DNA from: Thermoplasmata archaeon
GTDB lineage: Archaea > Thermoplasmatota > Thermoplasmata > Thermoplasmatales > Thermoplasmataceae
Reading direction: 5' to 3'
Assembly: GCA_021799185.1 (NCBI GenBank)
Contig: JAJZAW010000004.1
Coordinates: forward strand, 1 to 33,224
DNA: 33,224 bases
Shown here: piece by piece, positions 1 to 9,500 of the stretch
Position numbering within the stretch: the stretch's first letter is position 1
Layout of the letters: each line of letters starts with the position of its first letter
Notes under the pieces: generated by a model
What the model was told of the DNA's origin: nothing
What the model saw: only the letters and a program-made list of their open reading frames with translations
Database searches by the model: none
Made by a program: the position numbers and the translations under genes

Positions 1-1
1 A

Positions 2-1081
2 CTGGGGCCCATAGCAGTAATCAGCGCGTTCAATTTCCCGTCATCCGTATGGTCATGGAACGCCATGGTAGCTGCAGTGTGCGGCGACACCGTTGTATGG
101 AAGCCATCCACAAAGGCATCCCTTGCGGCTGTTGGCGTCATGAAGGTCATCTCTGGCGTTCTGGAAAGGGAGGGCGCGCCACAGATATTTTCCCTGGTGT
201 CAAGCAGAGGTTCAGAGGGCGGAGAGTGGATATCCAAGGACCCAAGGCTTAAGCTTGTATCTTTCACCGGATCTACAAAAACGGGAAGGACAATTTATGA
301 AAATGTCGCAGCCAGGATAGGGCGCACGATATTAGAACTGGGGGGCAACAACTGTTCAATAGTTTCTGACCGGGCAGATATGAAGCTTGCTCTAAAGGGT
401 GTTGCGTTCGGCGCACTGGCCACAGCAGGACAGCGCTGCACGAGCACACGCCGCGTGGTTGTCCATGAGAAGATATATAATGAATTCCTGGCAAAGCTCA
501 AAGAGATATATGCAAACGTAAGGATAGGGAATCCAAGAAGCAACGGTGTACTTGTAGGCCCGCTGATAGATGAGGGTGCAATTTCCACTTACGAGAAAGC
601 AATTGCAGAAGCAGTGAAAGAAGGCGGAAAGTTGGTAACTGGAGGGAAAAGGATCAGTGTCCCGGGCCTTGAAAAGGGTTTCTATGTTAATCCTGCAATA
701 ATCGAAGCAACCCCTGGAATGGAGATCACAAGGCAGGAAACATTTGGGCCGCTGCTTTACATCTTCAAATACAGAACACTTGAGGAAGCACTTGAGATTC
801 ACAATGCTGTTCCTCAGGGGCTTTCATCTGCAATATTTACCACTGATATGCGAGAAGAGGAGTATTTCCTGTCATCCCGCGGGTCTGACTGCGGGCTTGC
901 CAATGTCAACACAAGTACGGCAGGGGCAGAAATCGGCGGTGCATTCGGAGGCGAAAAGGAGACTGGAAGTGGAAGGGAAAGCGGAAGCGATTCCTGGAAG
1001 CTGTATATGAGGAGACAGACCGTTACAGTGAACTACGGACGAGATCTCCCACTGGCTCAGGGCGTAAAGTTTGATGTGTGA
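2..1081 (+). CDS. Aldehyde dehydrogenase, ALDH7/aminoadipate-semialdehyde dehydrogenase-like (5' truncated by window edge)
   Basis: Frame 2 is open from base 2 (LGPIAVISAFNFPSSVWSWNAMVAAVCGDTVVWKPS...), upstream of the ORF-track ATG at 65. ALDH motifs ELGGNN, GQRCTSTRR, and the ALDH7-like C-terminus KETGSGRESGSDSWKLYMRRQTVTVNYGRDLPLAQGVKFD. Confidence 0.93.
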   Translation: MGPIAVISAFNFPSSVWSWNAMVAAVCGDTVVWKPSTKASLAAVGVMKVISGVLEREGAPQIFSLVSSRGSEGGEWISKDPRLKLVSFTGSTKTGRTIYENVAARIGRTILELGGNNCSIVSDRADMKLALKGVAFGALATAGQRCTSTRRVVVHEKIYNEFLAKLKEIYANVRIGNPRSNGVLVGPLIDEGAISTYEKAIAEAVKEGGKLVTGGKRISVPGLEKGFYVNPAIIEATPGMEITRQETFGPLLYIFKYRTLEEALEIHNAVPQGLSSAIFTTDMREEEYFLSSRGSDCGLANVNTSTAGAEIGGAFGGEKETGSGRESGSDSWKLYMRRQTVTVNYGRDLPLAQGVKFDV

Positions 1082-1127
1082 CCTCCAAACTGAAGCCGTG
1101 GTCAACATATTACCCACAATCATTTTT

Positions 1128-1143
1128 TAATAATTAATTATTA
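1128..1143 (+). promoter_or_regulatory. Putative TATA element, perfect 16-nt palindrome TAATAATTAATTATTA
   Basis: AT-rich perfect palindrome centred about 25 nt upstream of the ATG at 1161, the spacing expected for a leaderless archaeal transcript. Confidence 0.55.
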
Positions 1144-1160
1144 TCAACCATCTGAACCTT

Positions 1161-1613
1161 ATGGAAATACAATTGAAAGCTCGCAAAAGTATGTTTCATG
1201 GCGTTTTTACGGATAATGTGGATTTCACAGGCGATCCACGCTGCATAGCATCTTATCCACGCTTTACTGGTGTCACCTCATACGGAGTCCGTAGGCTTTG
1301 CGATATTGAAACATCATCAGTATGGAATGCAGCTGGCTCAGCATGCACATTGCGGAAGGCATCGGTTGAGGCATTACACAGGCATTTACCCCATGTTAGC
1401 CTAATACAGGGTGCAGTGCCATTCGAGGATACCCTAGGAACATTATCCTCTCACCTTCTCACCTCACAGATTTTTGGAAATCAGGGAAATTGGAATTATG
1501 GAATCAATCCAGGTTTATTTCCGTTCCTGAAACCGGAAACTGGAGTAGGAAGTGATTTCTGGGCGGGCCAGGCTGATTTCGGGCAAAAAATTGGAGTGTA
1601 TTTGAATGGTTAG
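1161..1613 (+). CDS. Uncharacterised ORF (150 aa) upstream of metE-like genes; may instead be a transcribed leader
   Basis: Open frame with TATA at leaderless spacing; its end overlaps the next ATG (ATGGTTAG, 1606-1613). No recognised family; composition differs from neighbouring genes (few acidic/lysine residues, more CGC/TTA codons). Confidence 0.45.
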   Translation: MEIQLKARKSMFHGVFTDNVDFTGDPRCIASYPRFTGVTSYGVRRLCDIETSSVWNAAGSACTLRKASVEALHRHLPHVSLIQGAVPFEDTLGTLSSHLLTSQIFGNQGNWNYGINPGLFPFLKPETGVGSDFWAGQADFGQKIGVYLNG

Positions 1614-2514
1614 ACTTGAAGGATTTGTACATGGAATTTATCCAAAAAGCGAGAAACTGCGTGTCAGGATTGGGCGCTGGGAAAGAGGGTCATTATCTTC
1701 TGGGGATCTAAATGATCTCATGGCGGAGGAGACTGCGATCTACGAAGGCCTTTTTGAAGGGCGTGCTCTTCACACAGATCCCCTATTCAACTGGTATGAT
1801 ATTTTCAGGCCCATTGTACTCATTTCAGATGGAATGGACCTTGGGCCTCTTACGCGATTTGAGGAAACCAACACATTCTATCGGATACCGCAGCTGCACG
1901 GATTGCCTGTTCTCAGGATTCCACCTGACGGATTCCACGATCTACCGGAGAATCCGCCCCTTCCACTATACCACTCAGGCAAGGATCAAGCTCTGTTTCT
2001 GCCTGGCCCTGAAACTCTCTTCAGGTTCTCAAGGAATGTGGGGAAAGTTGAAAGGCAGAGTTTTCTTGAAGCCACGTGCCGCCTTTATTCTGGAATAGTG
2101 TCAAAACTGAAGCCAGCCAGGACATTCCTCATGGAGAGGGTTAAAATTGATAAAATTGCCCTGGAGGCCATTTCCAGTATTACAGACCCGGCTAAAGTTG
2201 TATTATTCACCAGCGGGAATCTGGAAACCAGCCTGTTTGCTAATCAGCAGAAGAAGTTTTATTCCATAATTGTTGACCCCGCAGGACCTAACTTGAAGCT
2301 TGCCATGAATCATTCTCTCGTTCCAGGGATCAAGCTGGTTGATGGGCATAACACGAGGATGGAATCAGCAGGTGAAATAATGACGAAGGCTGAAGAAATA
2401 TCCAAAGGGATGGATATTGATAAAATGCTGATAACAAATTCTGATTACCTTGATTTCCTTCCTAGAAAAATTGCGGATCAAAAGGTAAATCTTCTTGCGG
2501 GGCTTGGTGAGTGA
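1606..2514 (+). CDS. MetE N-terminal-domain-like protein (cobalamin-independent methionine synthase-related)
   Basis: Start MVRLEGFVHGIYPKSEKLR...; adjacent to and nearly overlapping a catalytic MetE-like ORF; resembles archaeal split MetE N-domain proteins. Confidence 0.7.
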   Translation: MVRLEGFVHGIYPKSEKLRVRIGRWERGSLSSGDLNDLMAEETAIYEGLFEGRALHTDPLFNWYDIFRPIVLISDGMDLGPLTRFEETNTFYRIPQLHGLPVLRIPPDGFHDLPENPPLPLYHSGKDQALFLPGPETLFRFSRNVGKVERQSFLEATCRLYSGIVSKLKPARTFLMERVKIDKIALEAISSITDPAKVVLFTSGNLETSLFANQQKKFYSIIVDPAGPNLKLAMNHSLVPGIKLVDGHNTRMESAGEIMTKAEEISKGMDIDKMLITNSDYLDFLPRKIADQKVNLLAGLGE

Positions 2515-2515
2515 C

Positions 2516-3556
2516 ATGGCAGACAGAAATTTGATTTTACAGGAAATAGGGAGCTTCAGGAAGCCGGAATACCTGAGCAAGAACTTCCATCAGCTGGAAG
2601 GAACTGCCGAGTTCAACAAACTTGCCGGAAAGGCTACACTTGAGACCCTGGATCTTTTTAAAAAATCCGGCCTTGAGAATCTCGGAGTGGGCGGCGAAAT
2701 GTTCCGCTGGGAGATGTATGAAGCTCTTGCCAATAATATCGGAAATCTTGAGTTCTACGGCATGGTCAGGTCCTTTGACAACAGGTACTACAGGAAGGGC
2801 AGCGTTACCGGCCCCGTGGTCCGGAAACACCCATTCCACAGGGATGAGCTGGAATTTCTACTTGCAAACACCCGTGACACCCTCAAATTACCAATAACAG
2901 GACCATATACAATGATGGACTGGTCGTTCAATGAATACTACAGGGACAGAAGAGAACTGGCAAATGCATACGCAGACGCAATAAATGCTGAACTAAGAGA
3001 GCTCAAGGGCATATGGGATCGATACAGAAAGGGCGAAATTTTCGAGGTACAGATTGATGAACCGGCAGCCACAACTCATCCCTCAGAGATGGACATAGTC
3101 GTTGAATCCGTAAACAGGTCATTCGAGGGGATATCCGGCATAGAACCATCAATCCACGTTTGCTACAGTATAGATTACGCTTATCTTTACAATACAATGG
3201 CCGATCTGAAAGTTCATGGGCTGAATCTGGAGTTCGCAAACAGAGACCCGTTGACCGTGGGCAGGGGTACAGATAACCGCCCAGGGTATGCAGACCTCAA
3301 GGAGTATGCTGCCATGAATGATACCCTGTCAAAGAAAAAATTCATGGGTCTTGGGGTAACGGACGTGCACATTGATGATATTGAGAGCGTTGAACTTATA
3401 CAGGATCGCATAGAAACGGCACTTAAAATTATCGGAGATCCGGCACTGGTCAGGATCAATCCGGATTGCGGGCTGCGCACAAGATCCAGAGAGACAGGCT
3501 TTGAAAAACTTAGGAACATGGCTCTTGCCACAGCTGCTGTCAGGAAAGAACTCTGA
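2516..3556 (+). CDS. metE: Cobalamin-independent methionine synthase catalytic (MetE C-terminal) family protein
   Basis: ATG at 2516 follows GGTGAGTGAC. Motifs IHVCYSIDYAYLYNTMADLKVHGLNLEFANRD and INPDCGL match the His-x-Cys / Glu / Cys zinc site of MetE. Confidence 0.85.
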   Translation: MADRNLILQEIGSFRKPEYLSKNFHQLEGTAEFNKLAGKATLETLDLFKKSGLENLGVGGEMFRWEMYEALANNIGNLEFYGMVRSFDNRYYRKGSVTGPVVRKHPFHRDELEFLLANTRDTLKLPITGPYTMMDWSFNEYYRDRRELANAYADAINAELRELKGIWDRYRKGEIFEVQIDEPAATTHPSEMDIVVESVNRSFEGISGIEPSIHVCYSIDYAYLYNTMADLKVHGLNLEFANRDPLTVGRGTDNRPGYADLKEYAAMNDTLSKKKFMGLGVTDVHIDDIESVELIQDRIETALKIIGDPALVRINPDCGLRTRSRETGFEKLRNMALATAAVRKEL

Positions 3557-3627
3557 GAAAGTCTTACACGCATTTTTTGAAATCCCCGCCATCGCTCCCT
3601 AAATAATTTTCCTCATTATATGTAAGG

Positions 3628-3651
3628 GCACATCTTATTATATGGATGTGC
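3628..3651 (+). promoter_or_regulatory. Inverted repeat GCACATC-N10-GATGTGC enclosing TATA-like TTATTATATG, upstream of porG
   Basis: Perfect 7-bp arms; the 10-nt spacer carries a TATA-like element; ends 20 nt before the porG ATG (3671). Confidence 0.6.
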
Positions 3652-3670
3652 AAAGGCATAACTGATCAAT

Positions 3671-4219
3671 ATGCTGGAAGTTAGGTTCCATGGCAGAGGA
3701 GGGCAGGGTGCAGTAACAGCTTCGAAGATGCTTGCTCTGGCATCTTTCCTGTCCGGAGAGTATGTGATATCTTTTCCATTTTTCGGGACGGAGCGGAGGG
3801 GCGCACCAGTAACAGCGTTCACACGCATTGACACCTCTCCTATTTTACTGAAGACGCAGGTTTACAATCCAGATGTTGTGGTGGTGCTTGATGGCAAGGT
3901 CATGGAAACTGTGGACGTTACTGCAGGGATGAAGCCAGATTCATCAATCATACTGAATTCGCCTGAATCTCCAGACGATCTTGGCCTCAGATTTAAGGTT
4001 GCAACAGTTGACGCAACAAGGATTGCCATTGATCTCGGTCTTGGAAATAGAACGAATCCAATAATAAACACAGCAATGCTGGGGGCGTTCTCGAAGAGCA
4101 CAGGAGTTGTGAACATGGATCAGATTCGCCAGGCAATATCAGAAATGTCACCTTCCAGGGCAGATGTTAATGTCAGTGCCGCCGAGAAGGCGTACAACTC
4201 CGTAAGGACGGGGTGGTAA
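3671..4219 (+). CDS. porG: 2-oxoacid (pyruvate/2-ketoisovalerate):ferredoxin oxidoreductase, gamma subunit
   Basis: MLEVRFHGRGGQGAVTASKMLA... and FGTERRGAPVTAFTRI typical of POR gamma; first gene of a GDAB operon. Confidence 0.93.
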   Translation: MLEVRFHGRGGQGAVTASKMLALASFLSGEYVISFPFFGTERRGAPVTAFTRIDTSPILLKTQVYNPDVVVVLDGKVMETVDVTAGMKPDSSIILNSPESPDDLGLRFKVATVDATRIAIDLGLGNRTNPIINTAMLGAFSKSTGVVNMDQIRQAISEMSPSRADVNVSAAEKAYNSVRTGW

Positions 4220-4221
4220 AT

Positions 4222-4512
4222 ATGGTACTTGTTCCACTGGCAGATGCCAGTTCAAGGGCAAATCATACTGGTCTCTGGAGAACTCTGAAGCCAGTCATAG
4301 ACTATTCAAGCTGCATAAGGTGTGAGATATGCTGGAAATTCTGCCCGGACAACGCCATAAACCTTGAAGATGGAGGTTCGGCATCCTCTCCAAATCAGAA
4401 AGTTGCCTCGTTCAGCATCCCTGTTATAGACTACAATTATTGCAAGGGATGTGGAATCTGCGCAAATGAGTGCCCGGAGAAATGCATAGAAATGGAATTT
4501 GAGGAGGAGTGA
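4222..4512 (+). CDS. porD: 2-oxoacid:ferredoxin oxidoreductase, delta (2[4Fe-4S] ferredoxin) subunit
   Basis: CIRCEICWKFCP and CKGCGICANECP cluster motifs; ATG 4222 preferred over the track GTG 4213. Confidence 0.92.
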   Translation: MVLVPLADASSRANHTGLWRTLKPVIDYSSCIRCEICWKFCPDNAINLEDGGSASSPNQKVASFSIPVIDYNYCKGCGICANECPEKCIEMEFEEE

Positions 4513-4517
4513 TTCAG

Positions 4518-5696
4518 ATGAGAGAAATAGGGTCCAAGGCGTCAATAATGACCGGAAATGAAGCCGTTGCTGAAGGCGTTCGCCTTGCCAGAGTAGGTTT
4601 CATCTCGGCATACCCCATAACTCCGCAGACCACAATTGTGGAGAAACTGGCGGAAATGGTGGCAAACAGGGAGATCAGTGCAAGGTATGTAGAGGTGGAA
4701 AGCGAACATAGCGCAATGGCAGCGGTATTTGCAAGTGAAATTGCAGGCGTGAGGTCTTACACCGCAACAAGCTCACAGGGGCTTCTCTATATGCATGAAA
4801 TGCTGCACTGGGTGGCTGGGCAGCGCCTTCCTGTTGTAATGAGTGTTGTGAACAGGGCAATAGGGCCGCCATGGAATATATGGTCTGATCAGTCTGACAG
4901 CATGAACCAGAAGGACACCGGATGGATACAGGTGTACAGTGAATCTAATCAGGAGGCCATGGACACACTAATCATGGGATACCGCATTGCGGAGGATTCA
5001 GGAGTCATGCTTCCATTCATGAGCATGGAAGACGCCTTCATACTTTCACACACATCGGAGCAGGTTTTGATACCTGACCAGGATCTTGTTGACGAGTTTC
5101 TTCCTGAACTTCATCTGGATTTCAGGGTGGATTCAGATCACCCAATGGGTTATGGCTCATATTCTACACCCGATGGCCCGTTCATGGAGCTGAAGAAGGA
5201 TATGATGGACAGCATGTGGAAATCAGCAGATACTATCAGGAAGGTTACACAGGAATTTTCCGAGATATTTGGCCGTGACTATGGCGGGCTGATCGAGGAA
5301 TACATGACCGAGGGGGCAGAATACATACTTGTGGCATCAGGAACCGTGGCATCCACAGCGAAGTACGTTGCCGGGAAAATGAGGGAAAATGGAATGAAAG
5401 TTGGAATTGTAAGAATAAGATATTTCAGGCCATTTCCCGCCGAGGATATTGTCCGTGCAGTAAAAGGCGCATCCCACGTTGGCGTAATTGATAGATCTGT
5501 ATCATTCGGTTCCGGGGGAGCTATGTTCAACGAGGTCAGGGCAGCACTGTATGGAAGGTCAGATGTTCCTGTGACAGGATTCATTGCTGGCATTGGTGGG
5601 CGTGATGTCAGGGAAGAGGATATTGAAGGGATGGTAAATATGATGGCAGCAGGAAAAGAGGGAAATGTATTCATAAACGTACGGGGTGGTAAATGA
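4518..5696 (+). CDS. porA: 2-oxoacid:ferredoxin oxidoreductase, alpha subunit
   Basis: TGNEAVAEGVRLARVGFISAYPITPQTTIVEKLAE...YVEVESEHSAMAA; SD GGAGGAG before ATG 4518. Confidence 0.94.
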   Translation: MREIGSKASIMTGNEAVAEGVRLARVGFISAYPITPQTTIVEKLAEMVANREISARYVEVESEHSAMAAVFASEIAGVRSYTATSSQGLLYMHEMLHWVAGQRLPVVMSVVNRAIGPPWNIWSDQSDSMNQKDTGWIQVYSESNQEAMDTLIMGYRIAEDSGVMLPFMSMEDAFILSHTSEQVLIPDQDLVDEFLPELHLDFRVDSDHPMGYGSYSTPDGPFMELKKDMMDSMWKSADTIRKVTQEFSEIFGRDYGGLIEEYMTEGAEYILVASGTVASTAKYVAGKMRENGMKVGIVRIRYFRPFPAEDIVRAVKGASHVGVIDRSVSFGSGGAMFNEVRAALYGRSDVPVTGFIAGIGGRDVREEDIEGMVNMMAAGKEGNVFINVRGGK

Positions 5697-6577
5697 TGCC
5701 AACCTCCATTCCACAACAGGAGCTGATGGAGCCAGGCCATACAGCCTGCCAGGGATGCGGTGCAACACTGGCAATGAGATACGCCCTGAAGGCCCTCGGG
5801 AAAAAGACTGTGGTCTCCGTACCTGCTTCCTGCTGGGCTGTCATTCCGGGTGCCATGCCAAACAGAACCCTGGACATCCCCATGGTGTACACGCCATTTG
5901 CGGCCACCGGTGCTTCCATCAGCGGTCTGAGGGAAGCACTTGATATAAGGGGAGACAGCGATTACAACGTTGTTGGTTTTGCCGGAGACGGTGGGACGGC
6001 CGATATAGGCCTTCAATCGCTGTCAGGTGCCATGGAACGTGGACACAACGTATTCTACATAATGTACGATAATGAGGGCTATATGAATACGGGCGTACAG
6101 AGGTCGGGGAGTACACCTTACGGCGCCGAAACAACAACAACTCCAGTGGGGCTGGAGAGGAACTTCAAGAAACAGCAGAAGAAAATTGTGGCCGATATAA
6201 TGATGGCACAGGGCGTTCCATATGTGGCCACTGCCACCATTGCTTATCCTGAAGACCTGATCCGGAAAGTGCAGAATGCCAGAAAAATCACCGGGCCCAA
6301 GTTCATTCAGATACTTGCTCCGTGCCCCACGGGCTGGTACTATCCACCAGAGAAGACAATTGAGGTGTCCCGGATGGCAGTTCAGTCAAGGATGTTCCTG
6401 CTGTATGAATATTCAGAAGGCAAATTCAGGCTAACAAAACCAAGCAGGCCGGTGACCGTTAAGGAATATGTCCAGTCCCAGAAAAGATTCTCGCACATGG
6501 ACGAGAATGAAATCAGGATTCTTCAGGAGGAAGTTGACAGGAGATGGGGAGAACTGCTTGAAAAAGAGTCACATTAG
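5693..6577 (+). CDS. porB: 2-oxoacid:ferredoxin oxidoreductase, beta (ThDP-binding) subunit
   Basis: GHTACQGCGATLAMRYALKAL; GDGGTADIGLQSLSGAMERGHNVFYIMYDNEGYMNTGVQRSGSTP; ATGA overlap with porA. Confidence 0.94.
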   Translation: MMPTSIPQQELMEPGHTACQGCGATLAMRYALKALGKKTVVSVPASCWAVIPGAMPNRTLDIPMVYTPFAATGASISGLREALDIRGDSDYNVVGFAGDGGTADIGLQSLSGAMERGHNVFYIMYDNEGYMNTGVQRSGSTPYGAETTTTPVGLERNFKKQQKKIVADIMMAQGVPYVATATIAYPEDLIRKVQNARKITGPKFIQILAPCPTGWYYPPEKTIEVSRMAVQSRMFLLYEYSEGKFRLTKPSRPVTVKEYVQSQKRFSHMDENEIRILQEEVDRRWGELLEKESH

Positions 6578-9500
6578 GGATATTCTGGTTTCCTTTTCCA
6601 TCTCTTTCTTAAATATGCACCCATGAAAGCCAGATAGATTGCAATTCCGCCCACTATGGCAATGTTCGTTCCCAGATACACGGCATTTGAGTATGTTATT
6701 TTCACCACGGATGACTGGTATACCTCACCATCGGAGAGCCTGAGCACAACTGTGGCATAATATGTGTGTCCAGGATATATGCCGGATATTACGGTGGAGC
6801 TGCTTGATTGAGATGTGAAGGTAAAAACCCTCGGATTAAAGAAACCCGGGTTCTGGGAAATATATAGCTGGTATTCAGCAAAATTGTTGCCTCCGTAGCC
6901 GGACCATGTGACAATGCCAAGGAAGAAGAAGAGCGGGAAATATCTAGTAATGGATATCAGGGGCATGGAACTGATGTTTATGCCCAGTGGTTTCATGGAA
7001 AAGTTTAGCTCAAATGGGGCAAATTTAAGCAGGAGGTTCTTGTACTGGGTTTCATAAAGGTATGCTGATGACGATATGTTCAGTGTACCGGTATCCTCAT
7101 AAAGCCTGTAATGGCCTGTTGAATTTGTGTATGCGTATGACTGATTGGACACAGATATGTTAGCGCCAGCAACAGGGAACGAATAGACAGAGTCGCTAAC
7201 AAGGCCATGTATTAGCACCATGCTGCTGGATACTGGCCTGAGTGAGATCTGAGTACTGTAGGATGTACCGGGCATTATCTCAGTTGACGCATTCATCTGT
7301 ACAAAACCAGGAGCTGTGGCATTGATCCAGACAAGCCCGGGAATTATGTTTCTATAAAAAATCCCATGATTACCCCTTACAGTTAAATTCTGTATTCTCA
7401 CCGAGGCATTGCCCTGGAAAACAAATACAGAAACGTTCACCGGGATTGCTGAAAGTTGAACCGTCAGGTTCCCGGACGACCTGTTTGTCAGAGAGACTGG
7501 ATAGAAGCCTATGGATGAGACACTGAAATTATTCTCGCCTGAAATAACCGGAATGGATGAGGAATTCAGAATTTTATATCCGGAAAAGTAATCCACAACC
7601 AGAGATGCAGGCGGATTAAGGTCGCCGGGAATATTTGAATGCACACTTATGTTCTGCATAACAACATCCGGTATGTAGACTACACGTGTTTCATTCAGCC
7701 TGTTCCCTCCTATGGGCTCAGAAGCCGTAATATTGAAAAATCCAGAATGAGGGAATGTATACGTATTGCCCGTTATTCTTGTCCCGTTCACATCCCATGC
7801 TACAGATCCTGTGTAACCGGACAGGCGAAACGAACCGCTGACAGGTGGGCCCAAGTTGAGGGTATATGATATCAGGGGTGAAGAGGGTGAAATGGAGCTG
7901 TAGGCGGGGTTTCCCTGTATGTACCTGGAAAAATGGGCTACCGTACTGTTTATTGTGGCATTCAGCGATGAATAACTGGAAATACCCATTCCGGAGAATT
8001 TCTGAAAGTACATCCCTGTTGAGTTCATTTCGGCACCGTTATAAACTCCGGTGAGGTTTCTGAAGGTGAAATTCCCCATATTTGTAAGATTGTCGTATGA
8101 ATCGATACTAACCCCTCCAGCCACTGGGGTAGAATTTCCTGAAAAATTTAGAAATATGGGCACGTTAAGATTGATTTCATCATGTCCGTCAGATGCTGCA
8201 GCGATCCATCCTCCGTTGTATGTGAGGGATAGATTTGATATATAATGAAACGGCCCATGGATGTCAGGAATCTGGGTGCCAGGAATTTCCATTACATGGC
8301 CGCCCTGGCTGATCCTCAGCATATAATCTGCTTCTCCCCATGATACATTTATGCCAAATTCAATGTAATTGAGCGGGCTGTTATATAACCCTACATAATA
8401 GAAGACTGAGCCGTTGGACTTCAGTCCGCTGGTGTTTACTGAAAGGCCAAGGTCTGAATATACAGTGCTGGCATAGGTGGCATTACCCTGGAGAAGAACC
8501 TGGCCTCCAAATCCGGCTGTTACTTTATTGGTGGCATTCACCAGGCCTGATACACTTGGCGTCCCCAGGCCCGTCACGGGATTCCACCCTGGTCCCGCAT
8601 TGTATGCTCCGTTGCTGCCGGTCTTTATCTGCTCAAATGAGGAATTATAGAGGGGAGTTCTGGAAATCTGGTATAAAAGCGGATTAATAAATCCAATGCG
8701 CCTATGTGTGGCCTGATCAATTATGGCTATAGCTGCTGCCCATATGGGGGCGGCAATGCTGGTACCGCCAGCCTCGTACTGTTTCCCCCTGACCACAACT
8801 ATCATTCCAGTATACTGGTTTGCGTCCAGGGAGACATCAGGCACACCCCTTGATGTCCCGTTGAAGCCAGGCGCAGACTGCCAGTATGGGGCTGAAAAGA
8901 ATCTGCTGTACCCGCCTCCGCTTCCAAAACTCCGTCCTTCATACATCCCGCCCCAGGCAGTCTGGGTATATTTTCCGTCAAAAAGGATGAGTGAAGTACC
9001 ACCAACTGCGGTAACATATGGATCCGAGGACGGGAAATTGACAGTTGGTATTCCGGTTCCGTTTGGGGCATAATAATATGAGCCGGTGTCTCCTGTTGCT
9101 GCAACGACGGTAATACCCTTCAGGTAGGCTTCTCTGTAAATTTGTGAATACACTTCGACCTCATTCTGCGGCAGCAATACCTCCTGATTTCCCCAGCTCA
9201 GAGAAATAATGTTTGCTGAACTGCTGTTTACCATATCACTGACAGCCCACTGAAGAATACTGGTAATGGCTGAAGGAACTATGTAGAGGAGTATTGTTGC
9301 GTTTGGGGCCATGGCGTGTGCCCATTCGACATCCGTTGCAGTTTCCAGTGCCCATGAGGCATTGTATGTTCCGTTTCCCGGCTTTCCTTCCGGATATGAA
9401 ACGCTGAGATTGGCTGGTGGAAGGCCATTTAATTCATCAAATGCCTTGAGGTCATAAGCGAGATTCGGATCACCGTATGCATCCACTATTCCAATTGTTA

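Noticed and set aside
1712-2098. 128-aa ORF overlapping the MetE N-domain gene
   Set aside because: Alternate frame within a better-supported gene; no start signal or family.
5279-6016. 245-aa minus-strand ORF antisense to porA/porB
   Set aside because: Lies opposite strongly recognised porA/porB coding sequence; no family features; typical shadow ORF.
7639-9073. Several plus-strand ORFs of 62-116 aa
   Set aside because: All antisense to the S53 protease gene; no recognised motifs or promoters.
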